Positions 43,034-52,428 are shown, counted from the first letter of the stretch. The stretch is 64,000 nucleotides of DNA from RYN-230 sp963841695 (GCA_963841695.1 CAWJDQ010000015.1:310001-374000), one strand, 5' to 3'. The notes: generated by a model not told the origin, from the sequence alone. Numbers and translations are program-made.

Positions 43034-44541
43034 TCGGCAAGGTCAGCCCGCACGGCCAGCGTGTTACCGGGCTGATCTACTACTTGTTCGGCCCAGGCCG
43101 CCAGGCCGAGCACACCGACCCGCACATCGTTGCGGGTTGGCGGCACCCCGCCGAACTGGAACCACCATTGCGCGACGACGGCCACCGCGACTTCCGCCAC
43201 CTGAACGGCCTGCTCCAGCAACCCCACACCGCGCTCGGCCCGCGCGGATCGCCCCGCCCGGTGTGGCACTGTTCCGTCCGGGCCGCGCCGGACGACCGGA
43301 TCCTCTCCGATGATGAATGGGCGCAGGTCGCCTGCGAGATCATGCACCGCACCGGCCTGGCCCCGTACGGCCAGGAGGACGACGCGGTCCGCTGGATCGC
43401 GGTCCGGCACGCCCCGGATCACATCCACCTCGTGGCCATACTGGCCCGCCAGGACGGAACTCGTCCCCGGACCTGGAACGACTACTTCCGCGTCGGCGAG
43501 GCGTGCCGGGACGCGGAGCAGTGGTTCGCGCTGCGCCGGACCGCTCCGCGCGACCGGACCGCAGCGCGCCGTCCGACCCGACCCGAGTCAGAGAAAGCGC
43601 ATCGCCGCGGATTGCCGGAAGCGCCCCGGATCACGCTCCGGCGCGCCGTCAGCACCGCCGCCGCCGGGGCGGCCAGCGAGCAGGAGTTCTTCGATCGGTT
43701 GGACCGGGCTGGCGTCGTGGTCCGCAGGCGGTTCAGCACACGCAACCCCGGCGAGATCACTGGCTACGCGGTCGCGTTGCCGCACGACACCACCCGGGCA
43801 GGCGCCCCGGTCTGGTTTGGCGGCGGCAAGCTCGCCGCCGACCTAACCCTGCCCAAGCTCCGCCGCCGCTGGCAGGCCACCGGCCCACGGCGTGGTGAGC
43901 GGTTCACCGCAGCAGAACGAGCAGCGATCTGGGAGCACGCCGCACGCACCGCGGCGGGTGCTGCGGAGCAGATCCGGAACGTCGCCGCCACCGACCCGGC
44001 GGTGGCCGCCGACGCTGCCTGGGCTGCGGCTGACACCATGCATGCCGCCGCGGCCGCGCTGGGCAGCCGGGTGCTCCGCCAGGCGGCGGACTCCTACGAC
44101 CGTGCCGCCCGCGCCCCGTACGGCCGGATTCCCACCCCTGGTCAGCCGGGGAACAACCTGCGCCGTACGGCCCGGCTACTGTCCACCTACACGTCCGTCG
44201 CGGCGGACGCACCACTTGCCGAAACGACGCTGCTGATGCGCTTCGCCAGGCTCGCCGAAGCCATCGCCGAACTGCGGGAAGCCCAACGCCTCGCCGCCCA
44301 GGCCGCTGCCGCCCGCCGGGCGGCCGAACATCTGCGCGTCGCCATGCCCGGTTACGTCACGCCGCCATCGGGCAGACGGACCAGGACTCGCGCCTCAGCT
44401 GAGCGCAGCCAGGCTGAGTTCCCGTTCCCACCTGGCACGTTCCGGCCCGGAACTGGCTCGCTGGGCGAGGCAGCCAGTCAGCGGGCAGCCCCGCCAGTTC
44501 GCGGTCAGGGCCCATCGCGTCTGCGGGGCCCGGCACGGTAA
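43030..44541 (+). CDS. MobA/VirD2-type relaxase, 503 aa
   Basis: The N-terminal nickase domain begins MIGKVSPHGQRVTGLIYYLF. The metal-binding three-His motif is RHAPDHIHLVAILARQDG, with an upstream PVWHCSVRAAPDD segment typical of actinobacterial MobP-like relaxases. The C-terminal 250 residues are helical and Ala/Arg-rich, without helicase motifs. ATG 43030 is set by ATGA overlap with mobC. It would nick oriT and lead one strand into a recipient, using a helper's transfer apparatus. Confidence 0.88.
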   Translation: MIGKVSPHGQRVTGLIYYLFGPGRQAEHTDPHIVAGWRHPAELEPPLRDDGHRDFRHLNGLLQQPHTALGPRGSPRPVWHCSVRAAPDDRILSDDEWAQVACEIMHRTGLAPYGQEDDAVRWIAVRHAPDHIHLVAILARQDGTRPRTWNDYFRVGEACRDAEQWFALRRTAPRDRTAARRPTRPESEKAHRRGLPEAPRITLRRAVSTAAAGAASEQEFFDRLDRAGVVVRRRFSTRNPGEITGYAVALPHDTTRAGAPVWFGGGKLAADLTLPKLRRRWQATGPRRGERFTAAERAAIWEHAARTAAGAAEQIRNVAATDPAVAADAAWAAADTMHAAAAALGSRVLRQAADSYDRAARAPYGRIPTPGQPGNNLRRTARLLSTYTSVAADAPLAETTLLMRFARLAEAIAELREAQRLAAQAAAARRAAEHLRVAMPGYVTPPSGRRTRTRASAERSQAEFPFPPGTFRPGTGSLGEAASQRAAPPVRGQGPSRLRGPAR

Positions 44542-44553
44542 CTGGTCTGAGTT

Positions 44554-44757
44554 TCAGCCGAGGCCGAAGGCTCCGCCCTTAACGGCAGTGGTGAAGGTCC
44601 GCCACGTCGCGGGAGCGAACATGAGCTTCGGCCCGTCTGGGTTCTTGGAGTCGCGTACTGCACGACTGCTGTCGGGCAATGCGGCGATTTCGACGCAGTT
44701 GCCGCCGTTCCCGCCGCTGTAGCTGCTCTTGCGCCAGGTGGCGTTGCTCAGGTCCAT
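44554..44757 (-). CDS. DUF397 protein, 67 aa
   Basis: The sequence MDLSNATWRKSSYSGGNGGN followed by CVEIAALPDSSRAVRDSKNP is the standard DUF397 pattern. These small actinobacterial proteins are always encoded beside an XRE-DUF5753 regulator, and the pair is thought to be a BldB/WhiJ-like regulator-antagonist module. Its start lies 10 bases inside the regulator's 3' end. Confidence 0.92.
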   Translation of the reverse strand: MDLSNATWRKSSYSGGNGGNCVEIAALPDSSRAVRDSKNPDGPKLMFAPATWRTFTTAVKGGAFGLG

Positions 44758-45587
44758 CGTTCCTCTGCCACTTTCCTGATCAAGTCTCGTGAGGGCCCGC
44801 GTGGCAGCGCTTCCGCCCGCAACATGTCGAAGGTCTCGGTGACCTTCGCGACCACGGATGACTTCTCCGTTGTGTGGCCCACATCGGGTGACTCCATGTA
44901 GACGATACCCGGGGCGTTCTCGAAGGCAGCGATCGCGAACGCGCCCAGCAGCCCTACGTGCGCACCGGCCGCGACGGGGACTACCTGGACCGTGATCTTG
45001 TACCGATCGGACACGTCCATCAGGTGCTCCAGCTGGCCGAGCATGGTCTGCGCGCTGCCGATGCAGCGGGTAAGCACCCCTTCGTCGATGACTGCCCACA
45101 GAGATGGCGGCTTGGGCTGGTCAAAGATGGCCTGCCGCTCGATACGGGCGCTGACGAGCTGGTCCAGCTCCTCATCGCTACCGGCTGACCGCCACGCCTT
45201 GAACAGCGCCTGGGCGTAGTCGGGCGTCTGAAGCAGTCCGGGGATCAGCAAGGGTTCCCAGGTGTGCAGCGAGATGGCCCGCCGCTCGGCTTCGACCCAT
45301 TCGGTGAACCAGGACGGATAGCTGCCGTCCCAGCGGCGGGCCAGCTCGTAGATCCGTGCGAACAGGCCCCCGGCATCGGGGAGCGCCCGGTCGCAGTACT
45401 CAACGAAGTCCGGGGAGGGCGTGCGCTCGCCGGTCTCGACCTTGCCGACCTGGGCGCCGGAGTAGCCGACCTTCTGGCCCAGCTGTTCCTGGCTCAGCCC
45501 GGCCGCGGTCCGCCAGCGGCGTACCTCGGCGCCGAAGAAATCTAAGGGCCCCGCCGTGGGGTCAAGCTCACGTGTCAGCGGCACCAC
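44748..45587 (-). CDS. XRE-family regulator with DUF5753 domain, 279 aa
   Basis: HTH at about residues 18-72 (LSQEQLGQKVGYSGAQVGKVETGERTPS region), then the DUF5753 domain from about 95 on (LHTWEPLLIPGLLQTPDYAQAL is its usual opening). Partner of the overlapping DUF397 gene. The WhiJ-type family influences development; inside a mobile element it may regulate element genes. Confidence 0.9.
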   Translation of the reverse strand: MVPLTRELDPTAGPLDFFGAEVRRWRTAAGLSQEQLGQKVGYSGAQVGKVETGERTPSPDFVEYCDRALPDAGGLFARIYELARRWDGSYPSWFTEWVEAERRAISLHTWEPLLIPGLLQTPDYAQALFKAWRSAGSDEELDQLVSARIERQAIFDQPKPPSLWAVIDEGVLTRCIGSAQTMLGQLEHLMDVSDRYKITVQVVPVAAGAHVGLLGAFAIAAFENAPGIVYMESPDVGHTTEKSSVVAKVTETFDMLRAEALPRGPSRDLIRKVAEERWT

Positions 45588-45742
45588 AGCCCCGCTTTCC
45601 GGACGCTCTCGCCACCCGGGGGTGACGTTCGGACACGCCCTGACGACAGCCTGTCTTGGCTAGCGATCCTAGGGCTTGCCTGATCAGGATGACTACCAGT
45701 AATCGCTTCATAAGCCCTGCGACGTCGGCATCGGGAGAAAGC

Positions 45743-46141
45743 ATGCGCGAGACCAGCACCGCTCCGCTGATCGGATGGTCCCGCAACTTCCCCGCCACCC
45801 CCGAGCAGGCCGGGGAAGCGCGGCGGTTCCTGGCTGCGATCCTGGACGGCCACCCGGCCGATGACGCCATCCTCTGCCTGTCTGAACTGGTCACCAACGC
45901 CACTATCCATAGCCAGTCCCAGCAGCCCGGCGGCTGCTTAACCGTGCGCGTCCAACACCGCGATGATCACGTGCGCGTGGGGGTCTGTGACCAGGGGGGA
46001 CCTTGGACTGAGACCGCGCACGAGGACGGGCAGACTGGGCGGGGCTTACTGATCGTGGACCGGCTGGCCACCACCTGGGGACGCAGCGGAAACGCCGAAA
46101 CCGGCTGGATCACCTGGTTCGAGCTGGAACCGTGCTCATGA
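45743..46141 (+). CDS. HATPase_c-type anti-sigma-like ATP-binding protein, 132 aa
   Basis: ATG 45743 is chosen for GGGAGAAAGC upstream. The GHKL fold shows CLSELVTNATIHS (N-box), VGVCDQGGPWTET (G1) and GQTGRGLLIVDRLATTWG (G2). Size and motifs match the RsbW/SpoIIAB-like single-domain proteins abundant in actinomycetes. Typically found with XRE-DUF5753/DUF397 genes, as here. Target sigma factor unknown. Confidence 0.85.
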   Translation: MRETSTAPLIGWSRNFPATPEQAGEARRFLAAILDGHPADDAILCLSELVTNATIHSQSQQPGGCLTVRVQHRDDHVRVGVCDQGGPWTETAHEDGQTGRGLLIVDRLATTWGRSGNAETGWITWFELEPCS

Positions 46142-46319
46142 CCGCAAGCCAGCCGACCGTCCGTGGACAAAGCAGCGCAGGCAGCGTTCCGGCCCCCCGG
46201 TCCTGGACAACCACCGTCGATGGCAGACGACTGCGCCAGGCCCGTCGCGAGCATGCCCTGTCGCGGGCAGAACTGGCCGGGGCGGCCGGGATCAGCGTGA
46301 CCACGCTGGCCCGGCTGGA
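46138..46319 (+). pseudogene. XRE-type HTH gene, 5' half, split by a Tn554-like transposon
   Basis: ATG 46138 overlaps the ATPase stop (ATGA). The frame reads DGRRLRQARREHALSRAELA, then GAAGISVTTLARLD, an XRE helix-turn-helix that breaks off in helix 4 at about 46,319. The missing part (ERQPRTRCRSRTLARLALAL, then GEDPASTTLRPAV, stop) is found intact at 50147-50249. Rejoining CTGGA|GCGG restores ARLERQPR in frame. Confidence 0.88.
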
Positions 46320-46396
46320 TCTATTGACTGAACAAGATCGGGAGTTTCCGCAGTTCAGCGGCTGGGTGGCCGGTTGTGGCGGTACGTTCTCCGGCC

Positions 46397-47623
46397 ATGA
46401 TCGGAGATGGTGATCCGGAGCGGGATCTGGCGGCCCTGGTGGTGCCTCAGTCGGGCCGGCTGGTGGCCACGGGTATCCGGTACGAGCCTTTTCGGCTGCT
46501 TGATCCTGGCGGATCGGTGGTGGGGGCTGTCACCGAGTGGTTCCGGGATCTGCTGGCGGCCGGACGAGCGGAGTCAACGCTTCGGTCTTATGGGCTGGCC
46601 CTGCTGCGCTGGTTCAGGTTCTGCTGGTCGGATTCCGGGGTTGCCTGGGACCGGGCGACCCGCGTCGATGCCCGGGACTTCAGCCGCTGGCTGCAGGGCG
46701 GCAAGCATCCCCGGCCGCACTGGCGCAGCCCGGCCGGGGCGCCGGGGGCCGGGGCTGGTGCGGGTGAAGCGTACGCACCGTCGGTGCGCGCGCATTCGGA
46801 GACGGTGCTGCGGTCGTTTTATGACTTTCACCGGGACGTGGGCACCGGGCCGGTCATTAACCCGTTCCCGCTGGACCGGTCGCGAAGGGGCGGGCGGGCG
46901 CACGCGCATCACAATCCCATGGAGCCCTACCGCGGCGAGCGCAGCGGGCTTTACCGGCCACGAGTAGCCAGCAGGATCCCGCGCAGCATTCCCGATGAGG
47001 AGTTCAACGAGATCTTCGCCCGGTTGCCCTCGCACCGGGACCGGGCGCTGGTCGCCTTCTACGTGTCTACCGGGGCACGGGCGTCAGAGTTGCTGTCGGC
47101 CACGCCGGCGGGAGCGGACCCGGGCCGGCAGCTGATCACGGTGACCCGGAAGGGCACCGGCGAGCTGCAAGAGCTGCCGGCCTCTGCGGATGCGTTTGTC
47201 TGGCTGCGGCTCTACCAGGTGCAGATGGCCGGGCTGATCCCCGCCGGGCGGCGGCAGCCGCTGTGGTGGACGCTGCGCCGCCCGGTGCGGCCGCTTGCCT
47301 ATCACGCCGTGCACCGCATGTTCGAGCGCGTGAATCAGCAGGCCGGGACCTCGGCGACGCTGCATGCTTTGCGGCACACGGCGGCCTACCGGATGGCCGG
47401 GGACCCGGCGCTGCCGCTGACCGATGTCCAGTTCGTCCTCGGGCATGCCCGGCTGACCACCACGCAGATCTACCTGACGCCCCGCAAGGAGGAGGTGATC
47501 CGGCGGGTCCTGGCCCATCACCGTGAGCAGACCCGGCAGGCGGCCGCGCGGGCCCGGCCTGCGCCGGCGCCGGGTTACCGGCCAGAGACGCTGGATGTGC
47601 TGTTCCGCCGTGGCGTGTCGTGA
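46397..47623 (+). CDS. Tn554 TnpA-like tyrosine recombinase, about 408 aa
   Basis: Phage-integrase fold: an SAM-like N-terminal domain (STLRSYGLALLRWFRFC), then catalytic Arg in VSTGARASELLSA, HALRHTAAYRMAGD (H-x-x-R), LGHARLTTTQIYLTP (His and Tyr nucleophile). Start uncertain (GTG 46376 or ATG 46397). Its stop overlaps the start of the larger recombinase by four bases, so the two are co-translated. Confidence 0.85.
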   Translation: MIGDGDPERDLAALVVPQSGRLVATGIRYEPFRLLDPGGSVVGAVTEWFRDLLAAGRAESTLRSYGLALLRWFRFCWSDSGVAWDRATRVDARDFSRWLQGGKHPRPHWRSPAGAPGAGAGAGEAYAPSVRAHSETVLRSFYDFHRDVGTGPVINPFPLDRSRRGGRAHAHHNPMEPYRGERSGLYRPRVASRIPRSIPDEEFNEIFARLPSHRDRALVAFYVSTGARASELLSATPAGADPGRQLITVTRKGTGELQELPASADAFVWLRLYQVQMAGLIPAGRRQPLWWTLRRPVRPLAYHAVHRMFERVNQQAGTSATLHALRHTAAYRMAGDPALPLTDVQFVLGHARLTTTQIYLTPRKEEVIRRVLAHHREQTRQAAARARPAPAPGYRPETLDVLFRRGVS

Positions 47624-50079
47624 GCGCCACGGCCAGCGAACCGGGGTTGCTGGCGCGGGTGGCACCGGCGGGCCGCCAGGCCGCCCGGGTGCGTTACCCG
47701 GCCCGGCCCGTGCCGGCGGCCTGGCCGGCGACCGCGCAGGCCCGCGGGCAAGTGCAGGACCGGCTGACGCGCGCGCCGTTCGCCGCCGGCAACGCCGGCA
47801 CCGAGCAGATGCGCCGCCGGGGGCTGACGTTCCTGCTGGACTGGCTGGAAGCACAGCCGGGAGCGACCTGGCAGGAACGCTGGCTGGCCAGCGGGGCCGA
47901 CAGGGCCGGCGCCGCCTGGCGGCAGGGCCTGGCTGCCTGGCTGCAGGCGCAGGGCCTGCCCGCCGCCTGGCGGCAGGAGACGGCCGGGGCGGCGCTGCTG
48001 TCGGTCATCGGCGCTGATGTGGTGCGGCCCTCGCTCGGCTGGCTGGCAGCGAAAGCAACTGGCCAGGGCGGTCTCGTGCGCCACCTGGCCCGCGCCCGCG
48101 ACCCGCAGGGATTCGCCCGGCTGCGGGCTGTGTGTGACGCCGCCCCGCACCTGTCCAGGACGTCCCGCTGCCACACGGTCTACCGTGCCGCCGAGATCAT
48201 CGCGGCCAAAGGCGGCCAGCTGGCCGGCATCACGATCGGCGACCTCCTGGAACTGCTGGACACCGAATCCGCCACGCACTCCTCGGTGGGTGACATCGCG
48301 GTGTCCTACCAGCTGCTGCGGACCATGGGAATCCTCGGCCCCGGCGCGCCCGCGTCCCTGCGGGAGGTACGCAGCACCGGGCCGCGCACGCCCGCTGAGC
48401 TCATCGGCCGCTACCACCTCAACTGCCGCCCGGTCCGCGACCTGCTCATCGATTACCTGAGCGAACGCCAGCCGGTAATGGACTACGGAAGCCTGAAGTC
48501 CCTCGCCGGCATCCTGGGCATGCTGTTCTGGCAGGACCTGGAACGCCACAACCCTGGGATCAGCAGCCTGCACCTGCCCGCCGGCGTCGCCGGCGCCTGG
48601 AAGCAGCGCCTGCAGACCAAGCCCACGACGATCACCAGCGCGGCGGGCGGGAAGACGCAGGCCCAGGTCACCCGGCTGAACTACCAGGGGTGCCTGATCG
48701 CGGTCCGGGCCTTCTACCTGGACCTGGCCCAATGGGCCGCCGAGGATCCGGGCCGGTGGGCGCCCTGGGCCGTGCCCTGCCCCATCCGCGAAGAGGAGAC
48801 CAGCACCCGCAAAGCCCGGCGGCACCGCAAGGCACGCATGGACGCCCGCACCCGCGAGCGACTGCCCGTCCTGCCGGTCCTGATCCAGGCCGTCAGCCAG
48901 CGGCGCACCGCAGCGCAGGAACTGCTGGAAGCTGCCCGCCAGGCCGGGCATGGCCAGACGTTCACCGCAGCCGGCCAGGCCCTGACCCGCGTGATCACCC
49001 GCCGCGGCCCGGCCGGCAAGGTCTGGGCTGCTGAGCCCCGGACCGGGAAAAGACGTGACCTCGCCTTCGAGGAAGATCATGCGTTCTGGACGTGGGCGAT
49101 CACAGAAGTCCTGCGAAGCACCGGCATACGCATCGAGGAACTCCTCGAGATCACCCACCACAGCCTGGTGCAATACCGGTTGCCGGCCACCGGTGAGCTG
49201 GTGCCGCTGCTGCAGATCGCCCCATCCAAAACCGACACCGAAAGGCTCCTGCTGGCCAGCCCGGAGCTGGCTGATGTGCTTTCAGCCATCATCCGCCGCG
49301 TCCGCGACAGCACCGGGAAGGTGCCGTGCATCCCCGCCTGGGACTGGTATGAACGCGTCTGGCTGCCACCCGCCCCGCTGCTGTTCCAGCGCCGGCACGG
49401 CGCCGAAAACCACAGGCTCAGCCCCGACGCGGCCCGGGACATGCTCGCCCGGGCGCTCCACGACACCGGCCTCACTGACCCTGCCAGCGGCGCCCCCCTG
49501 CGCTATACCCCCCATGACTTCCGGAGGCTATTTATCACCGAGGCGGTCATGAACGGGCTGCCACCCCACATCGCCCAGGTCATCGCCGGCCACCAGGACA
49601 TCAACATCACCATGTCCTACAAGGCCGTCTACCCCGAAGAAGCGATCCAGGCCCACCGGGCGTTCCTGGCCCGGCGGCGGGCACTGCGGCCCACCGGTGA
49701 ATACCGCGTCCCCACCGATGAGGAGTGGCAAGAATTCCTCGGCCATTTCGAACGGCGGAAACTCGCCACCGGGACATGCGGGCGCGCCTTCGGGACCCCC
49801 TGCATCCACGAGCACAGCTGCCTGCGCTGCAGCATGCACTGACCCTCACCCAGCCAGCGCCACCGCATCGCCGAGATCCGCGACAACCTCATCGCCCGCA
49901 TCGCCGAAGCCGAACGCGAAGGCTGGCCCGGCGAAATCGAAGGACTCAAGATCAGCCTCGCCGGAGCCAACGACAACCTCGCCCAGCTCAACCGGCGCTC
50001 CCCGCTCCCCGCACCAGTCGATATCGGCATGCCTGCCCTCCCCCGCACCACCGAAGACACACACACCCCGCCCCGGTGA
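47620..50079 (+). CDS. Tn554 TnpB-like large tyrosine recombinase, with in-frame TGA near the 3' end
   Basis: 740 codons to a TGA at 49840-49842. Catalytic motifs are STGIRIEELLEITHHSL (Arg), TPHDFRRLFITEAV, IAGHQDINITMSYKAVYP (His, Tyr). A Cys cluster (TCGRAFGTPCIHEHSCLRCSM) ends the catalytic part. The same frame then continues after the TGA with RHRIAEIRDNLIARIAEAER and EGWPGEIEGLKISLAGAN to 50079, the helical tail that relatives carry after this Cys cluster. A C-to-T change (CGA to TGA) would explain the stop. The enzyme may survive without the tail. Confidence 0.85.
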
Positions 50080-50146
50080 CTCACCCGCCACCGGCAGCCC
50101 CGCCGCCACGCACCTAGCCCTCCATGATCATCTTTAGTTCAGAGAA

Positions 50147-50249
50147 GAGCGGCAGCCCAGGACACGGTGCCGCAGCCGTACCCTGGCCCGGCTTGCTCTC
50201 GCACTCGGCGAGGATCCGGCATCCACAACCTTACGGCCAGCCGTCTGAC
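50147..50249 (+). pseudogene. XRE-type HTH gene, 3' half, beyond the transposon
   Basis: Reads ERQPRTRCRSRTLARLALAL then GEDPASTTLRPAV and stop, the expected helix 5 and tail of the XRE protein begun at 46138. The frame and the residues at the join (ARL-ERQPR) fit without gap, showing that the transposon inserted with little or no target change. Confidence 0.85.
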
Positions 50250-50502
50250 ACCTGCCAAACGACTACCCGGGCGACTGGCCTGGAAGATTTTTCCAGCGAA
50301 TTTCGTGACACCGAATGGCCCACGACGGAACCCTCCGAAACACCGCGGCAATAATCGCCAGCAAGACCCTGGCCCGATGCCACTAATGCCATTTGACTCG
50401 GCTGATGAGTATCGGCATAACTTGAAGAACCATCCCGTCACCCCAGCTAAGCGAGGGGGTCAGTCACCGGGAACCAGGTCACTTCGGGTCAGCTTAGGTG
50501 TG

Positions 50503-50724
50503 ATGAGAATGGCAGGTCAGCTCCACACTCCAGCAGAGGCAGCCGGAATACTCAAGGTGCGCGAATCCTGGCTCAAGACCAAAGCCACGGCCCGCGTCAT
50601 CCCGTGCACGTTCATCGGTAAGCACCTGCGGTTCAGCGATGACGATATCGCCGCGATCATGCAGGCTGGGGCCCGCCAGCCCGTCGTCTCCCGCGATCCC
50701 AAGCCCGGCTCCGGATCCGCCTGA
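50503..50724 (+). CDS. xis: Excisionase-like MerR/HTH_17 protein, 73 aa
   Basis: A small winged-helix protein of the excisionase type: LHTPAEAAGILKVRESWLKT is the HTH, VIPCTFIGKHLRFSDDDIAAI the wing. It ends 27 bases before the integrase start, the standard xis-int order in actinobacterial integrative elements. It directs the integrase toward excision. GTG 50497 is an alternative start. Confidence 0.85.
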   Translation: MRMAGQLHTPAEAAGILKVRESWLKTKATARVIPCTFIGKHLRFSDDDIAAIMQAGARQPVVSRDPKPGSGSA

Positions 50725-50751
50725 CCGGCAAAGCCTCTTCCGTGAGAGCAC

Positions 50752-52428
50752 ATGGCGTATGCGGAGAAGCGCGGGAAGGGCCCGGCGCCGTGGCGGGTGA
50801 AGTACAAGCTGCCCAGCGGCATCGAGGTCAGCGAGTCGGGGTTCGAGACCAAGGCCGCCGCGCTCACCTGGGGACGAGACCAGGAAGCCAGGATCCGCGA
50901 GGGCCGGTGGACTCACCCGAACGCCGGGAAGCTCACGGCCGGCGAATGGATCGACCGGTGGCTGGCCATCCAGGATGTCGGCATCAGCGCCGTGGACCAC
51001 CGCGACTACCTCATCCGCCGCTTCATCCGGCCGGCTTGGGGCGAGACCCCGCTGCACTCACTCAGCACCGAGGAGATCACCCACTGGGAGAACGGGCTTC
51101 CCGCCCGGACCGGGATCTCCCCGCGGACGGCACGAGCGGCTCGCACCCTGCTGGGCACCATCCTGGGCGACGCAGCCACGACCAAGCCGCCGCTGATCCC
51201 GTACAACCCGGCGCTCCGGCCGCGTAACCGGGGCCGCCGGACCGGCCGGCGGCTCCAGCTCAGCTCGCACCGGGCCTGGACCACCCCGCTGGAGACCCTC
51301 TTACTGGCCGAACGGGCCGCCCTGATGACCGGCCGGGACGAGGACTTCACCATGATCGTCACCATCGGCTACACCGGACTGCGCTGGGGCGAGGCCATCG
51401 GCCTCGAACGCGGCTACCTCCACCCCGGCGAGATCCACGCCGAATGGCAGCTCCGCGAGCTCAACGGCCGGTTCCACCGGCTCCCACCCAAGGACGACTC
51501 CTACCGCAGCCCGGCCTGGGAGCCTTGTCTCCCTGTCAACTTGCCGCCTTTCCTGACCGGCCTGCTCGGCCGCCAGATCCGGGACCACGAGCATCCGCCC
51601 TGCGGCTGCGCCGCCCAGCACGGCGGCAGCGGCCGGTACGTCTTCCTCGGCCCCGACGGCGGCCACTACCGGCGCAGCAACTACGCCCGCCGCGTCTTCC
51701 GCCCCGCCTGCGACGGCCACCACGAAGCCAAAGACGGCCGGCCCCCTAAGCTCGTCATCGCCGACACGACCACCTGGCCCGGCGTTCCCATCGCCGCCTG
51801 GCCACCGGCGGACCCATCCGCGGACTACGCGCCGCCGCGCGGCCGGGGCATCCAGGCCATCCGCGACGATACACCCCTCGCCTGCTGGCTCCCGATCAAG
51901 CCGGGCCTGACCGTGCACGGCCTCAGGCACGGGCACAAGACCTGGATGGCCGAGGACGGCATCCCCGAGATCCTCGCCGAGCAGCGCCTTGGCCACCAGG
52001 TCCCCGGCATGCGCGGCCTCTACGCCCACGCCTCCGGCCGGATGCGCGACGACCTCAAGCACGCCCTCCAGACACGATGGGAAGACTCGCTACGCGCCCG
52101 CGCGGCCATCAATCCGCACTCGCCTCTCCGGCTGCTCGACGAGCTATTGGCAGCGGCGGTAACCCGCCAGAATCGGGCGACACCGGGAGACAGGGGGAAG
52201 ATGATCTCCCAAATTCCTCCCAGCCGCCCCAGGCAGCCTGCGCGACCCGCGCGACCCGCTCTCGCGATACGGGGAGAACCGGAATTAACCGCGTCTGACC
52301 TGGCCAGACACCAGACATCGAAAAGTGGAGCTAAGGGGACTCGAACCCCTGACCCCCTGGTTGCAAACCAGGTGCTCTTCCAGCTGAGCTATAGCCCCGC
52401 GCGACGGCGGTACAAGGGTACCCGGTAA
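50752..52428 (+). CDS. int: Tyrosine site-specific integrase of the element
   Basis: An N-terminal arm-binding/SAM-like region (PAPWRVKYKLPSGIEVSESG; GEWIDRWLAIQDVG). Catalytic motifs are GYTGLRWGEAIGLERG (Arg), VHGLRHGHKTWMAEDG (H-x-x-R), and VPGMRGLYAHASGRMRDD (Tyr nucleophile). The last 35 codons (SGAKGTRTPDPLVANQVLFQ, then LSYSPARRR) are antisense of the tRNA-Ala gene, so the C-terminus depends on which att junction is present. In the excised circle it would instead continue into attL-side sequence (NNRQHVHRRPYPQ). Confidence 0.92.
   Translation: MAYAEKRGKGPAPWRVKYKLPSGIEVSESGFETKAAALTWGRDQEARIREGRWTHPNAGKLTAGEWIDRWLAIQDVGISAVDHRDYLIRRFIRPAWGETPLHSLSTEEITHWENGLPARTGISPRTARAARTLLGTILGDAATTKPPLIPYNPALRPRNRGRRTGRRLQLSSHRAWTTPLETLLLAERAALMTGRDEDFTMIVTIGYTGLRWGEAIGLERGYLHPGEIHAEWQLRELNGRFHRLPPKDDSYRSPAWEPCLPVNLPPFLTGLLGRQIRDHEHPPCGCAAQHGGSGRYVFLGPDGGHYRRSNYARRVFRPACDGHHEAKDGRPPKLVIADTTTWPGVPIAAWPPADPSADYAPPRGRGIQAIRDDTPLACWLPIKPGLTVHGLRHGHKTWMAEDGIPEILAEQRLGHQVPGMRGLYAHASGRMRDDLKHALQTRWEDSLRARAAINPHSPLRLLDELLAAAVTRQNRATPGDRGKMISQIPPSRPRQPARPARPALAIRGEPELTASDLARHQTSKSGAKGTRTPDPLVANQVLFQLSYSPARRRYKGTR

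Larger units (their letters stand above)
46320..50146 (+). mobile_element. Tn554-like transposon with two tyrosine recombinases
   Basis: Its limits are set by the two halves of the interrupted XRE gene. Contains two overlapping recombinase genes in TnpA/TnpB order. Ends share CTGAAC (at 46328-46333 and, inverted, near 50137-50142). The third Tn554 gene (tnpC) was not recognised. About 3.8 kb. Tn554 relatives do not make large target duplications, which agrees with the near-seamless junction. Confidence 0.8.
25043..52368. mobile_element. 27.3-kb integrative mobilizable element in tRNA-Ala(TGC)
   Basis: Bounded by perfect 44-bp direct repeats, with integrase and excisionase adjacent to the intact tRNA (attR). 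Holds MobC plus relaxase but no recognisable conjugative ATPase, FtsK/TraB-like translocase or replication initiator, so it should depend on a helper for transfer. Cargo includes restriction, a QueC-like/ImmA/PIN cassette, an ABC exporter and an envelope operon. At least two later insertions (IS701-like, Tn554-like) and a fragment of a second integrase show a composite history. Confidence 0.9.

Noticed and set aside
52226..52428. A conserved C-terminal domain in the integrase (GTRTPDPLVANQVLFQ)
   Set aside because: It is the antisense translation of the tRNA-Ala gene and not a protein domain.
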